The notes below the pieces were generated by a model that worked only from the letters and a program-made list of their open reading frames with translations, was not told where the DNA came from and did not search any database. 64,000 bases of DNA, taken from NCBI GenBank assembly GCA_964626755.1, contig CAZVGO010000013.1:20297-84296 (forward strand). The letters run 5' to 3'. This document shows, in pieces, positions 51,041 through 59,959 of the stretch. Source of the DNA: JACDAV01 sp964626755. Lineage in GTDB: Bacteria; Chloroflexota; Limnocylindria; Limnocylindrales; CSP1-4. The stretch's first letter is position 1. Each line of letters begins with the position of its first letter. The position numbers were made by a program, and so were the translations under genes.

Positions 51041-52318
51041 TCAGCCGGCGTCCGGAGTGGACGCGAGGCGGCCGGCGGGGCGGTAGCGGCCGTACGACCC
51101 GACCGCGAGGCCGCGGCCCTCGAGGAGGGTCAGCGCCCCGAGCACGGCCGCGATCGGCAGCGTGGTGGCAGCCACGACCTCGTCGACGGTCGTCAGGCCA
51201 TGCACGAGCGCGGCCGCGACCCGTCGCGCACCTTCGCCGAGCTCGACGAGGACGGCCGCGACCGGCGGTTCGAGCGCCGACCCGTCGAGCGGATCGGGCA
51301 GGTCGACGAGGTCGAGGTCCTCGAGGAGCTGGGGCACGCCGGCGACGATCCGGGCCTGGCCCGGGAACTCCCGGAGGTAAGCGAGGCAGCCGGCCGAGGT
51401 GGGGCTGTCAATCGACCCCGGGACGACGAAGCAGTCGCGACCCTGCTCGAGCGCCCAGTTCGCGGTCAGGAGCGCGCCGCTGCGCGCCCCCGCCTCGACG
51501 ACGACCGTGGCGTCGGCGAGGCCGCTGATCACCCGGTTGCGCCGCGGGAACGTGCCTGCGGTCGGCTCAACCTCCGGCGGGAGCTCGGACACGATCGCGC
51601 CGCCGGAGGCGAGGATCGCGTCGGCCAGCCGGCGATGGCCGGGCGGAAAGAGGCGATCGTGCCCGCTGCCGAGGACCGCGACGGTGATGCCGCCTTCGGC
51701 AACCACGGCCGCGTGCGCCGCCCCGTCGATCCCGACCGCCAGCCCGGACACGACGAGCGCCCCGGTGCGCGCGAGAGCGGCCCCGATCCGGGCGGCGACC
51801 CGACGCCCGGCCTCCGACGGCCGGCGGGTGCCGACGACCGCGACCGAGCGGCGGGCGGACAGCACCCCCGGGTTTCCCCGCACGAACAGGACGTGGGGCG
51901 GGATCTCGATCGCCCGGAGCCGGGCCGGGTACGCGTCGTCGTCGAGGGTCACAAACCGAACGCCGGCCCGGGCCAGGCGGGCAAGGATCCGGTCGCTGTC
52001 GTGGGCGGCAGCGGCGACCGCCCTCGCCACGTCTGCCGGCATCGACCGCGCGAGCTCGTCCGAGTCCCGGCTCGCGCTGATCAACAGCGGGACGGCCTCC
52101 GGGCTCCGGCCCGCCTCGAGCACGTTTCGGGCGTTGCCGAGCACGACGAGGAGGCGGCCGAGGGTCACCGGTCCCAGGCCCGAGACCGTCGCCAGCACGG
52201 CGAGCGCCTCGTGCTCCTCGAGCGGCACGGCGGGGCCCTGGAGCGGCGGGGGTGCCGGCGCTGGCGCCGGCCCGTCCGTGACGATGCCGAGCGGCCCCTC
52301 GCGACCCACGCCGATCAT
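51041..52318 (-). CDS. dprA: DNA processing protein DprA/Smf
   Basis: 425 residues. Binds incoming single-stranded DNA and loads RecA during transformation. SAM-like N-terminal helix-hairpin (SGLGPVTLGRLLVVLG), Rossmann core with SVAVVGTRRPSEAGR, VSGLAVGIDGAAHAA, PRRNRVISGLADATVVVEAGARSGALLTA and CFVVPGS, and a C-terminal winged-helix (DML1-like, LVHGLTTVDEVVAATTLP). The upstream in-frame extension runs into comM and is rejected; the ATG at 52318 is 2 nt after the comM stop. Confidence 0.94.
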   Translation of the reverse strand: MIGVGREGPLGIVTDGPAPAPAPPPLQGPAVPLEEHEALAVLATVSGLGPVTLGRLLVVLGNARNVLEAGRSPEAVPLLISASRDSDELARSMPADVARAVAAAAHDSDRILARLARAGVRFVTLDDDAYPARLRAIEIPPHVLFVRGNPGVLSARRSVAVVGTRRPSEAGRRVAARIGAALARTGALVVSGLAVGIDGAAHAAVVAEGGITVAVLGSGHDRLFPPGHRRLADAILASGGAIVSELPPEVEPTAGTFPRRNRVISGLADATVVVEAGARSGALLTANWALEQGRDCFVVPGSIDSPTSAGCLAYLREFPGQARIVAGVPQLLEDLDLVDLPDPLDGSALEPPVAAVLVELGEGARRVAAALVHGLTTVDEVVAATTLPIAAVLGALTLLEGRGLAVGSYGRYRPAGRLASTPDAG

Positions 52319-52320
52319 CC

Positions 52321-53898
52321 CTATCCCGCCATCCGGACGTCGAGCCGGCTGGCGGGCGACCGGTAACGGGCGGCCTCTTCGAGATGGTCCGTTCCGACGA
52401 CCGGGGCCGCGACGAGGTCTGCGATCGTCCGCGCGACCCGGAGCAGGCGCTCCGTGCCCCGGCCGGAGAGGCGCTCGATCTCCGCCAGCTCGATCGCGCG
52501 ATGCTCCGCGACGGAGTCGAGGGCGCACGCCGCCCGAAGCGCACGGCCGGAGACGCGGCCGTTGAGCCGGCGCTGGGGCCGCGCGACCTGGCGCGCGCGG
52601 GCGTCGCGGATCCGCCGGGCCACGGCCTCCGAGCCCTCCGGCGGCGCGCCGGTCACGATCGACGCCGCCGGCACGCGGGGCATCGTCGCCCACAGGTCGA
52701 TCCGATCGCGGAGCGGCCCGGAAATCCGGGCGGTGTAGCGCTCGGGGACGCCGTCGGGGCAGCGGCACTGACCGGGCTCGGAGCCGGCCATCCCGCATGG
52801 GCATGGGTTCATCGCCGCGACGAGCTGGAAGCGCGCCGGGAACGTGATCGCCCGACCGACGCGGGCGATCGCCACCCGCCCCTCCTCGAGCGGCTCGCGA
52901 AGGGCCTCGAGGACATCCCGCCCGAATTCGGGCAGCTCGTCGAGGAAGAGAACGCCGTGATCGGCGAGCGTCACCTCGCCGGGCGACATTCGCGGACCGC
53001 CGCCGACCATCGCGGCGTACGAGATCGTGTGGTGGGGCGACCGGAACGGCGGGCGGCGGACGAGCGCCCGAAGCGGCCCGACCCCGGAAGCCGAAGCGAT
53101 CACGGTTGCTTCGAGCGCGGCCTCGTCGTCGAGCGGCGGGAGGAGCCCCGGGATGGTCCGCGCGAGGAGCGTCTTGCCCGATCCGGGCGGCCCGACGAGC
53201 AGCAGCCCGTGCCCGCCGGCCAGCGCGATCTCGAGCCCCCGGCGCGCCTCGAGCTGGCCGCGGACATCGGCCAGGTCCGGGATCTGCGGGCCGGGAAACG
53301 TGATCGCGGCACCCCCGCCGCCGGTGGTGGTCGCTGCGTCCGCTCCAGCCGCGTCGACCCGTGCCGTCGCCGTCGGGGCGCGCCGGGAACGGCTCGATCG
53401 CACGACGTCGATCGCCTCCGCGAGCGTCGCCACGGGCACGATGTCGATCCCCGCCACGAGCCGGGCCTCGGCGACGGCATCCGCCGGGACGACGACTCGC
53501 CGCAGGCCACGCCGGGCGAGCGCCGCGACCATCGGCAGGATCCCCGGCACAGAACGGACCTCCCCGCCGAGCGACAGCTCCCCGATGAGTGCCAGCCGCC
53601 CGCCACCCGGCCTGACCTGCTCCGAGCCGAGGAGGATCCCGACCGCGATCGCGAGGTCGACTGATGCACCGGCCTTGCGCAGGTCGGCCGGCGCGAGGTT
53701 CGCCGTGATCCGCCGGGGCGGGTGGACGAACCCCGCGTTGCGGATCGCGCCGCGGACGCGTTCCCGCGCCTCTTGCAGGGCGACGTCGGCGAGGCCGACG
53801 ATCGTGAACCCGGGCAGGCCCGGCGCGACGTCCACCTCGACCCGGATCACCCGGCCGTCGAGTCCGTGGAGCGTCGCGGAGAGGACGGTCGCCAGCAC
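52321..53898 (-). CDS. comM: ComM-like Mg chelatase-related AAA+ ATPase
   Basis: 525 residues, GTG start. N-terminal ChlI-like domain (VEVDVAPGLPGFTIVGLAD, NLAPADLRKAGASVDLAIA), AAA+ core with Walker A GPPGSGKT, HHTISYAAMVGGG, Walker B FLDELPEF, AAMNPCPCG and the C-terminal sensor/lid region. Family members promote branch migration in natural transformation; comM-dprA adjacency supports this role. An Ala/Thr/Gly linker of ~30 residues precedes the AAA domain. TAGCGT lies 7 nt before the GTG. Confidence 0.93.
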   Translation of the reverse strand: MLATVLSATLHGLDGRVIRVEVDVAPGLPGFTIVGLADVALQEARERVRGAIRNAGFVHPPRRITANLAPADLRKAGASVDLAIAVGILLGSEQVRPGGGRLALIGELSLGGEVRSVPGILPMVAALARRGLRRVVVPADAVAEARLVAGIDIVPVATLAEAIDVVRSSRSRRAPTATARVDAAGADAATTTGGGGAAITFPGPQIPDLADVRGQLEARRGLEIALAGGHGLLLVGPPGSGKTLLARTIPGLLPPLDDEAALEATVIASASGVGPLRALVRRPPFRSPHHTISYAAMVGGGPRMSPGEVTLADHGVLFLDELPEFGRDVLEALREPLEEGRVAIARVGRAITFPARFQLVAAMNPCPCGMAGSEPGQCRCPDGVPERYTARISGPLRDRIDLWATMPRVPAASIVTGAPPEGSEAVARRIRDARARQVARPQRRLNGRVSGRALRAACALDSVAEHRAIELAEIERLSGRGTERLLRVARTIADLVAAPVVGTDHLEEAARYRSPASRLDVRMAG

Positions 53899-53905
53899 CC
53901 GTCGA

Positions 53906-53911
53906 ACGCTA
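53906..53911 (-). promoter_or_regulatory. Candidate leaderless promoter (-10) of comM-dprA
   Basis: TAGCGT ends 7 nt before the GTG at 53898; the gap contains no ribosome site. Confidence 0.35.
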
Positions 53912-53958
53912 GCGGCGGGTGATCACCTGCCCCTTATCGCGCGGTTGCCGCCCGCGTT

Positions 53959-55128
53959 TCAGCGCGCCGGGACTGGCTGCGCGGCACTGGCTGGAGCGCC
54001 CTTGTCGACGACCCGGGCGAACTCGAGGAGCGACCGGCCCAGCAGCGAGTCCGCTTTCGTGAACATGAACGGGGCACCGGAGTTCAGCGCGCTGATCGCG
54101 CCACGGTACTCGTTGACGATCTGGTGGTCGATCGGCCGCTTCAACGCGCCCTCGGCGTTCTTCACGTTGATCCCGGTGAACGCGTTCGACCGGTTGAGGA
54201 CGAGCTGGACCTTCGTCTTCTCATAGCCGAGGTGGCCGATCGTCTCGAGCACGAGCCGCACGTTCTTCAGGCACGACAGGTCGGCCGTCATGACGACGAA
54301 CACGAGCTCGCTCGTCTCGATGATCCCGAGGTTCACGTCGTCGAGGCGCTTGTCGATGTCGACGATGATGTAGTCGTAGAGCGAGCGGAGGATGTCGAGG
54401 ATCACCGGCATGTGTTCCTGGGTGACGAGCTCCGCGGTCTCCGGCGACGGCGGCGCGAGGAGCAGGTCGATCCCCGAGTCGTGCTTCACGAGGACCTGGC
54501 GCACGAGGTCCTGGTCGATCGACGTCGCGGTGACGACGTCGACGATGCTCTTCCGGTCGAGGCCCAGGTCGAGGAATACCCGGTGGTCACCGAACTGGAG
54601 GTTGCCGTCGACGAGGCAGACCTTCCGGCCCAGCTCGCGGTGGAGCGCGATCGCGGCGTTGATCGCGATCGTCGTCGTACCGACGCCGCCCTTCGCGCCG
54701 TACAGCGCGAATACGCGACCGAGCGGCGGCCGCCCGACGAGCGCGTCGCGCGGCGCAAACCGCGCGAGGAGGCTCTTGATCCGGGCCAGCAGCTCGGCCG
54801 GGTGGAACGGCTTGATCAGGTAGTCGTCCGCGCCGGCGCGCAGGCCGCGGACCTTCTGCTCGACCTCCCGCTCGGCGGTCAGCATGATGATCGGGACGTG
54901 CCCGGTCGAGCCCTCCTCCTGGCGGATCTTCGTCGCGACCTGGTAGCCGTCGAGCTTGGGCAGCATGACGTCGAGGAGGATCAGTGCCGGGTTCTCCGCG
55001 CCCCACAGGCGGAAACCCTCCGCCCCGTCGGCGGCGGTGACGACCTCGTAGCCCTCCTGCTTGAGGGTGTACTGGAGGAGGCGCTGGACGTTCGGATCGT
55101 CGTCGACCACGAGGATCTTGGCCGCCAT
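53959..55128 (-). CDS. Response-regulator receiver fused to a CpaE/TadZ-like ParA ATPase
   Basis: 389 residues. Residues 1-122 are a complete phosphorylatable receiver domain: D10/D11, phospho-acceptor D53 (LLDVMLPKLDG), T84 and K106 (IKPFHP). Residues ~137-370 are a MinD/ParA-type ATPase with deviant Walker A GAKGGVGTTT (K146), LVDGNLQFGDHRVFLDL, and IIVDIDKRLDDVN at the switch II position, where the usual Asp-Pro is changed. CpaE/TadZ proteins place type IV Tad pilus machines; most have a degenerate receiver, whereas this one keeps every catalytic residue. No pilus genes are in the window. TATACT at 55193-55198 is a likely promoter. Confidence 0.85.
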   Translation of the reverse strand: MAAKILVVDDDPNVQRLLQYTLKQEGYEVVTAADGAEGFRLWGAENPALILLDVMLPKLDGYQVATKIRQEEGSTGHVPIIMLTAEREVEQKVRGLRAGADDYLIKPFHPAELLARIKSLLARFAPRDALVGRPPLGRVFALYGAKGGVGTTTIAINAAIALHRELGRKVCLVDGNLQFGDHRVFLDLGLDRKSIVDVVTATSIDQDLVRQVLVKHDSGIDLLLAPPSPETAELVTQEHMPVILDILRSLYDYIIVDIDKRLDDVNLGIIETSELVFVVMTADLSCLKNVRLVLETIGHLGYEKTKVQLVLNRSNAFTGINVKNAEGALKRPIDHQIVNEYRGAISALNSGAPFMFTKADSLLGRSLLEFARVVDKGAPASAAQPVPAR

Positions 55129-55192
55129 CGGTGCTTCGTCAGCCTCCTTGCCGGGGCGTCGGCACGTGGGTCATCGGGCCCGGGTCGGGGCG

Positions 55193-55198
55193 AGTATA
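55193..55198 (-). promoter_or_regulatory. Candidate -10 of the REC-TadZ gene
   Basis: TATACT, five of six consensus bases, 64 nt before the ATG. AAGGAGG lies 14 nt before the ATG. The 134-nt gap to the SPFH gene otherwise holds nothing recognised. Confidence 0.4.
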
Positions 55199-55262
55199 GC
55201 CGCCCCGTCCGGGCGTTCGGCGAGCCTTAGGCGCTCGAAGGGCCGACGAGCGGCCCGCCATC

Positions 55263-56201
55263 TCACGAGCCCGAGCCGGACTCGCGAGGGGAGCGCGCGC
55301 TTGCCGCCGTTCCGCCTTGCCTGGCGGCCATGCCCTGCTGGACGTAGCCGGCGAACGGCTCGATCAACCGGGTGAACTCGGTGGGGATGACGAACTTCGT
55401 GGCCGGGCTGGCCCCCAGCGCCTTGAGCGCCTCGAGGTACTGGAGCGCCATCGTCTTCTCGTCGACGATGTGGGCCGCCGCGAAGATCCGCTCGAGGGCC
55501 TGGCTGAAGCCCTCGGCCCGCAGGATCGCCGCCTGCCGCTCGCCCTCCGCCTTGAGGATCTCCGATTGCTTCTGGCCTTCGGCGACGTTGATCGCCGACT
55601 GGCGGGCGCCCTCGGACTCGATGATCACCGCGCGGCGTGTCCGCTCGGCGGACAGCTGGCGGTTCATCGCGTCCTGGACCTCGCGCGGCGGAATGATCTC
55701 GCGGATCTCGACCGTCGTGACCTTGCCTCCCCACCGCTCGGTCACCTCGTCCATCTTCGTCCGCAGGACCTCGTTGATCTGCTCGCGCTTCGAGAGGACG
55801 TCGTCGAGGAGGATGTCGCCGATCACTGCGCGCAGCGTCGTCGTCGCGATGTTCTGGAGCGCGCCCTCGAAGTTCTGGACCTCGACGATGCTCCGGTACG
55901 GATCGACGATCCGCCAGTAGATCAGGAAGTCGATGTTGATCGGCGCGTTGTCCTTCGTGATGTTCGTCTGGCTCGGGATCTCGATGAATCGCTCCCGGAT
56001 GTCGACGCGAACACCGCGCTGGATGATCGGGACGATGAACACCCAGCCGGGTCCCTTGACCTCCTCGGGACTCGTCCGTCCGAGGGTGAAGATGAGGATC
56101 CGCTCGTACTGGTTGACGATCTTTATCGCCGCGTAGAGGACGGCGAGCAGGATGACAACGATGAACGCGACGATCGAGAGCGTGACGGGATCGAATGGCA
56201 C
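55263..56201 (-). CDS. SPFH/band-7 family membrane protein
   Basis: 312 residues, GTG start preceded by GGGGAGGAA. One N-terminal membrane helix (8-28), then the SPFH domain (NQYERILIFTLGRT, GPGWVFIVPIIQRGVRVDIRE, NAPINIDFLIYWRIVDP), a coiled coil (QLSAERTRRAVIIESEGARQ-type repeats, AEGQKQSEILKAEGERQAAI) and a short tail. Stomatin-like proteins form large membrane rings. It directly follows an NfeD gene (12-nt gap), the classic NfeD-SPFH pair in which the protease/OB partner acts with the scaffold. Confidence 0.93.
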   Translation of the reverse strand: MPFDPVTLSIVAFIVVILLAVLYAAIKIVNQYERILIFTLGRTSPEEVKGPGWVFIVPIIQRGVRVDIRERFIEIPSQTNITKDNAPINIDFLIYWRIVDPYRSIVEVQNFEGALQNIATTTLRAVIGDILLDDVLSKREQINEVLRTKMDEVTERWGGKVTTVEIREIIPPREVQDAMNRQLSAERTRRAVIIESEGARQSAINVAEGQKQSEILKAEGERQAAILRAEGFSQALERIFAAAHIVDEKTMALQYLEALKALGASPATKFVIPTEFTRLIEPFAGYVQQGMAARQGGTAASARSPRESGSGS

Positions 56202-56213
56202 CGGATTCCTCCC

Positions 56214-57593
56214 CTATGCGGCCGGCCGTTCCCGGTCGGCGGGCTCGACGATCAGAGTAAGCCCTTCCTGGCCAACGACGACGACGGGCGTGCCGCGCTC
56301 GAGCGGTTGGCCCGTCGACCGAGCCGTCCACTCCTCGCCCGCGGCATAGACGGAGCCGAGCGGGTTCAGCGACATGCGAACCTCGCCGTGGGTCCCCGCG
56401 GGTACGCCGGGGATGCCGCCGGCGCCGAGGCCGGCGGGCGCTAACTGGAGTCGACGCCGGGTGCGGATGACGGTGGCGACCGCGAGCGCCATGAATAGCG
56501 CGGTCGTGATCGTCATCGCCACGATCAGCGGGAACGCGACCGCGATGTCCGGCGCCTCGGGGATACCCGGCTCGGTATACAGAGCGCTCGCCCCGAGCGC
56601 GAGACATATGAGCCCGCCCACGGCGAGCAGGCCGTGGCTGGTCACGGTCAACTCGAGGATGAACAGGACCACCGCCAGGCCGATCAGCAGGAGCCCGGCG
56701 ACGTTGAGCGGCAGGCTCCCGAAGCCGATGAACGCGAGGATGACCGAGAGCGCGCCAATGATCCCGGTCACGAAGTTCGGGCTGATCACCTCGTAGAGCA
56801 GGCCGTAGAAGCCGATCGTGATGAGGATGAACGCGACGTTCGGATCGGACAGCAGGTGGAGGAACCCCTGGAACGGGTTCATCGGCAGCTCGGAAGGCTG
56901 CGCGCCCGCGAGGTCGATCGTGACCGTCGAACCGTCGCCCAGCTTCACGGAGCGGCCGTCCGCGAACTCGAGTGCATCGTCGAGAGTGGCGGCGATCCCG
57001 TCGACGGCTCCCGCCGCGACCGCCTCGCTGGCCGGCGAGGCGTGGGCCTCGTCAACCGTCCGGATCGCCCACTCGACGTTTCGGCCACGGTGCTCCGCGA
57101 TGGCCCGGATGCTCGCGATCGTGTCGTTGCGGACCTTGTCGCCGAGAGCACCGGGGATGTCCTCCCCGGATCCGCCAACCGGCGACGCCGCCCCGATCCG
57201 CGTGCCGGGCGCCATGAGCGCGACGTGGGAGGCGAGGGTGATGAACGTACCGGCGCTCGCCGCGTGCCCGCCGGAAGGCGCGACCCACACGATCACGGGG
57301 ACGTTCGCCTCGAGCAATGTGCCGACGATCTGGTTCGTCGCGTCGAGGCTGCCGCCTGGCGTGTTCAGCCTGATGACGACAGCGGCCGCGCCATCCCGCT
57401 CTCCGCGAGCGACACCGTCGGCGAGGTAGCCGGCCATGACGTTGTCGACGATCCCGGTCGTCGGCAGCACGATGACCGCCCGGCCGTCAGCCGCCCGGGC
57501 AAGGTCACCCGCAGTCAGTCCGACCAGGCCGAGGACGAACGGCACCGCGAGCGTGGCGCGGAAGACGTGACGGCGGATGAGGTTACGGGACAC
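56214..57593 (-). CDS. NfeD family membrane-bound serine protease/OB-fold protein
   Basis: 459 residues from the GTG at 57593, which has GGAGGG 7 nt upstream. Signal or anchor helix (VFRATLAVPFVLGLVG), then a ClpP-class protease domain: RLNTPGGSLDATNQI, WVAPSGGHAASAGTFI with the nucleophile Ser in ASAGT, and a Lys in GDKVRND as the possible partner base. Four to five membrane helices (FILITIGFYGLLYEV onward) follow, and a C-terminal OB-fold NfeD domain (GTHGEVRMSLNPLGSVYAAGEEW, GTPVVVVGQEGLTLIVEP) ends the protein. This is the long NfeD form with protease. Paired with SPFH downstream. Confidence 0.92.
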   Translation of the reverse strand: MSRNLIRRHVFRATLAVPFVLGLVGLTAGDLARAADGRAVIVLPTTGIVDNVMAGYLADGVARGERDGAAAVVIRLNTPGGSLDATNQIVGTLLEANVPVIVWVAPSGGHAASAGTFITLASHVALMAPGTRIGAASPVGGSGEDIPGALGDKVRNDTIASIRAIAEHRGRNVEWAIRTVDEAHASPASEAVAAGAVDGIAATLDDALEFADGRSVKLGDGSTVTIDLAGAQPSELPMNPFQGFLHLLSDPNVAFILITIGFYGLLYEVISPNFVTGIIGALSVILAFIGFGSLPLNVAGLLLIGLAVVLFILELTVTSHGLLAVGGLICLALGASALYTEPGIPEAPDIAVAFPLIVAMTITTALFMALAVATVIRTRRRLQLAPAGLGAGGIPGVPAGTHGEVRMSLNPLGSVYAAGEEWTARSTGQPLERGTPVVVVGQEGLTLIVEPADRERPAA

Positions 57594-57612
57594 GAGGAAG
57601 CCCTCCGCCCCG

Positions 57613-57618
57613 ATTATC
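57613..57618 (-). promoter_or_regulatory. Candidate -10 of the NfeD-SPFH operon
   Basis: GATAAT 19 nt before the NfeD GTG, overlapping the Nudix stop codon. It would give a ~12-nt leader that includes the GGAGGG site. Confidence 0.3.
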
Positions 57619-58198
57619 GCACCGAAGCCTCGAGGAACTCGAAGGCGAGCCGGCTCCAGGTCTCGAGCCGGTCGACGACCGCGGCCACGTCGCCCGGCTC
57701 GGCGAAGGCCCCGGTCAGCTTGTCCGTCTCGCGGATCGCGACCGGCCGGCCGCCGACGTCCGCCGCATACACCGCGCCGAGATGGACCCGGCCCACGTCG
57801 GTCGTGTCGTCGTTGAGCAGCCCGACGAGGCGAAACTCGGGCACGAAGTCGGCACTCAGCTCCTCCTGCCACTCGCGGCGAAGGCCGCGGTCGAGGCCAC
57901 CGTCGCCCGGGTTGAGATGGCCGCCCACGCCGATCGACCAGCGCTCGTGGAGCCGCTCGTCGGCGCCCGCCTTCGTGCGGCGCATGAGGAAGTACCGCGG
58001 GCCGTCGCGCACCACGAGGTACGGGATGATCTGCTTGTAGCCCGGATCGCGTTCCATCGCCGGGCGCGGCTCGTAGCGTCCGGCGCGGGCGATCGCCTCG
58101 ACCGACTCAGCGAGTGCCGTCGTCCGGATCCCGTGCCACCCGTCGCCCGGGACGACCGCCGCCCGCGGCACGACGTAGACCAGCTCGACGTCTGTCAC
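57614..58198 (-). CDS. Nudix-like hydrolase
   Basis: 194 residues from a GTG overlapping the tyrA stop (GTGA). The Nudix box is recognisable (GGHLNPGDGG, then LRREWQEELSADF) with the REUxEE core intact and an Asp where the upstream Glu usually is. Before it, QIIPYLVVRDGPRYFLMRRTK and RWSIGVGG are the usual lead-in strands. The ~55-residue N-terminal extension has no recognised fold. Nudix enzymes cleave nucleoside diphosphate derivatives; substrate unknown. Confidence 0.75.
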   Translation of the reverse strand: MTDVELVYVVPRAAVVPGDGWHGIRTTALAESVEAIARAGRYEPRPAMERDPGYKQIIPYLVVRDGPRYFLMRRTKAGADERLHERWSIGVGGHLNPGDGGLDRGLRREWQEELSADFVPEFRLVGLLNDDTTDVGRVHLGAVYAADVGGRPVAIRETDKLTGAFAEPGDVAAVVDRLETWSRLAFEFLEASVR

Positions 58199-59103
58199 GA
58201 CCCGTCGGACGGCCGGCGGTCGACCGGCAACTCGTCGACCGCGAGCGCCTCCCGCACCGCCGCGAAACGGGCCTCCACGCTCGCCGGGTCGGGGCCGCCG
58301 CGGCGCTCGAGCTCCTCGAGCCAGCCTCCCAACGCGGCGCGGAGTGCGCGGACCCGATTGGCCAGCATGTCCTCGTTCGTGGCCGCGATCCCCGCCCCCA
58401 TGGCGGCATCGCCGCGGGCGAGGCGGGTCATGTCGCGCCAACCGCTCGCGGCGAGTGCCCGCGCCGCCGGCCAGTCCGGGTCCGGTTCGCCACCCCGGAT
58501 CCCGCTGACCGCCTCCACGAGTGCCGCAGAGACGACAAGAGGCAGGTGGCTGATGGCGGCGACGGCGGCATCGTGCGCCTCGGCGCTCATTCGGACCGGG
58601 CGTCCGCCCGTCGCCCGCGCGAGGCGCTCGACGACGTGAACCCGCTCCGCCGGCGCGCCGTCGGCGCAGATGACCCATGGCCGTTCCGCGAACAGCCCCG
58701 CATCTGCCGCGTCGTAGCCCGTCGTCTCGAGGCCGGCCATCGGGTGCCCGCCGACGAACGGCAGGCCGACCGCGGCGGCGCGCTCGACGATCCGGCGCTT
58801 CGTGCTCGCGACGTCCGTCACGACCGCTTCGGGCGGGAGCGAGCCGCGAAGTGGTCCGGCCAGCTGGTCGAGCAGGTCGAGGCAGGCGAGCGGCGGCGCA
58901 GCGAGGATGACGACATCCGCTCCCGCGACGGCCTTTCCGGGATCCGGCGCGGCGAGGTCGACAGAGCCGTCTGCCGCGGCGGCGCGCGGGCCTGCTCCGC
59001 CCGGGCTCCAGGCGGCGATCGACCAGTCGCCCCCGGCGCGGACGGCGAGCGCCCGCGCGATCGATCCGCCGATCAGCCCGAAACCGAGGATCGCCACCCG
59101 CAT
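58195..59103 (-). CDS. tyrA: Prephenate (or arogenate) dehydrogenase
   Basis: 302 residues. NAD(P)-dependent oxidative decarboxylation of prephenate in tyrosine synthesis. Rossmann motif GFGLIGGS (7-14), AAPPLACLDLL, VTDVASTKRRI and the catalytic-site block GGHPMAGLETTGYDAA (His in GGHPMAG), followed by the SHLPLVVSAAL helix with its His. An upstream in-frame ATG exists, but MRVAILGFG is the normal start, and GATAAT lies 6 nt before it. No ACT domain is present, so feedback control differs from forms with ACT. Confidence 0.92.
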   Translation of the reverse strand: MRVAILGFGLIGGSIARALAVRAGGDWSIAAWSPGGAGPRAAAADGSVDLAAPDPGKAVAGADVVILAAPPLACLDLLDQLAGPLRGSLPPEAVVTDVASTKRRIVERAAAVGLPFVGGHPMAGLETTGYDAADAGLFAERPWVICADGAPAERVHVVERLARATGGRPVRMSAEAHDAAVAAISHLPLVVSAALVEAVSGIRGGEPDPDWPAARALAASGWRDMTRLARGDAAMGAGIAATNEDMLANRVRALRAALGGWLEELERRGGPDPASVEARFAAVREALAVDELPVDRRPSDGS

Positions 59104-59109
59104 CCGGGG

Positions 59110-59115
59110 ATTATC
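59110..59115 (-). promoter_or_regulatory. Candidate leaderless promoter (-10) of tyrA
   Basis: GATAAT, five of six consensus bases, ends 6 nt before the tyrA ATG. Confidence 0.45.
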
Positions 59116-59182
59116 GGGTGCGGGGCTCGCTGCCCGCATTGCTCCGTCGAACACGGCCGCAGGCGTTGGGGCCACTGGCGGG

Positions 59183-59191
59183 TGATAAAAT
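59183..59191 (+). promoter_or_regulatory. Extended -10 promoter of the NarL-type regulator
   Basis: TGATAAAAT: an extended -10 (TGn TAAAAT) and the most AT-rich stretch nearby. A start about 7 nt on gives a leader of ~50 nt with GGAAGGA before the GTG at 59247. No matching -35 at 16-18 nt, as expected for extended -10 promoters. Confidence 0.5.
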
Positions 59192-59246
59192 CTTGCCCGG
59201 CCGGACCATCCCCGAAATCCAGCAGGAGTTGTGGAAGGATGCGCGA

Positions 59247-59933
59247 GTGACCGCGGACTCAAAGCCCATCCGCGTCCTGCTCGTCGACGACCACCAGCTC
59301 CTCACGGGGTCGCTCGCCCAGGTCCTCGCCCGGGAACCGGACATCGAGGTCGTCGGTGTGGCGGGCACGGTGGCCGAGGCCAAGGCCCTCGCCCAGGAGC
59401 GACTCGACGTCGTACTCATGGACTACCTGCTGCCGGATGGAACGGGGGCCGAGGCCGCTCGGGCGATCAAGGCCCTCTGGTCGGATGCCCGGATCGTCAT
59501 GCTGACGGCGCTCAACGACGACGAAACGGTGCTCGAGTCGATCCAGGCGGGCGCGGACGGCTACATGACGAAGGATCGGGCGGTCGACGAAGTCGTGAAC
59601 GCGGTCCGGTCGGCCAACGCGGGTGAGACCCTTCTCCCGCGGTCCGTCATCGTGGGCATCGCCCAGCGTGTCGCCGCCGCCCGCGACAGGTCCGCCGACC
59701 GGCGCCAGCTCGAGCCGCTCACGCCGCGCGAGCTCGAGGTCCTCCGCGCTCTCACCGATGGCCTCGCGACGTCCGAGATCTGCGAGCGGCTGTTCATCAC
59801 GCCGAACACGCTCCGCACGCACGTCCAGAACATCATGGGCAAGCTCCGGGTCCACTCGAAGCTCGAGGCCGTAGCGTTCGCGCTGCGTCACGGCCTGGTT
59901 GAGCCGCCGAAGCTCGAGGACGCCCTGTACTGA
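59247..59933 (+). CDS. NarL/FixJ-type response regulator
   Basis: 228 residues from the GTG at 59247. Receiver domain: D14/D15 (LLVDDHQ), phospho-acceptor D59 (LMDYLLPDG), T87 and K109 (MTKD). C-terminal LuxR-type helix-turn-helix: LTPRELEVLRALTDGLATSE, FITPNTLRTHVQNIMGKL. No sensor kinase is adjacent. It is the only regulator of this type in the window and is divergent from tyrA. Longer upstream starts overlap tyrA and are not supported. Confidence 0.93.
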   Translation: MTADSKPIRVLLVDDHQLLTGSLAQVLAREPDIEVVGVAGTVAEAKALAQERLDVVLMDYLLPDGTGAEAARAIKALWSDARIVMLTALNDDETVLESIQAGADGYMTKDRAVDEVVNAVRSANAGETLLPRSVIVGIAQRVAAARDRSADRRQLEPLTPRELEVLRALTDGLATSEICERLFITPNTLRTHVQNIMGKLRVHSKLEAVAFALRHGLVEPPKLEDALY

Positions 59934-59934
59934 G

Positions 59935-59959
59935 GGTCCGCCTGACGGACCGTCGTCAG
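59935..59959. terminator. Bidirectional terminator hairpin
   Basis: GGTCCG, 5-base loop, CGGACC at 59935-59951 directly after the regulator stop. An alternative stem CTGACG/CGTCAG spans 59942-59959 for the opposite strand. The convergent genes end 22 nt apart, so this is the only space for termination. No long U tract is present. Confidence 0.5.
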
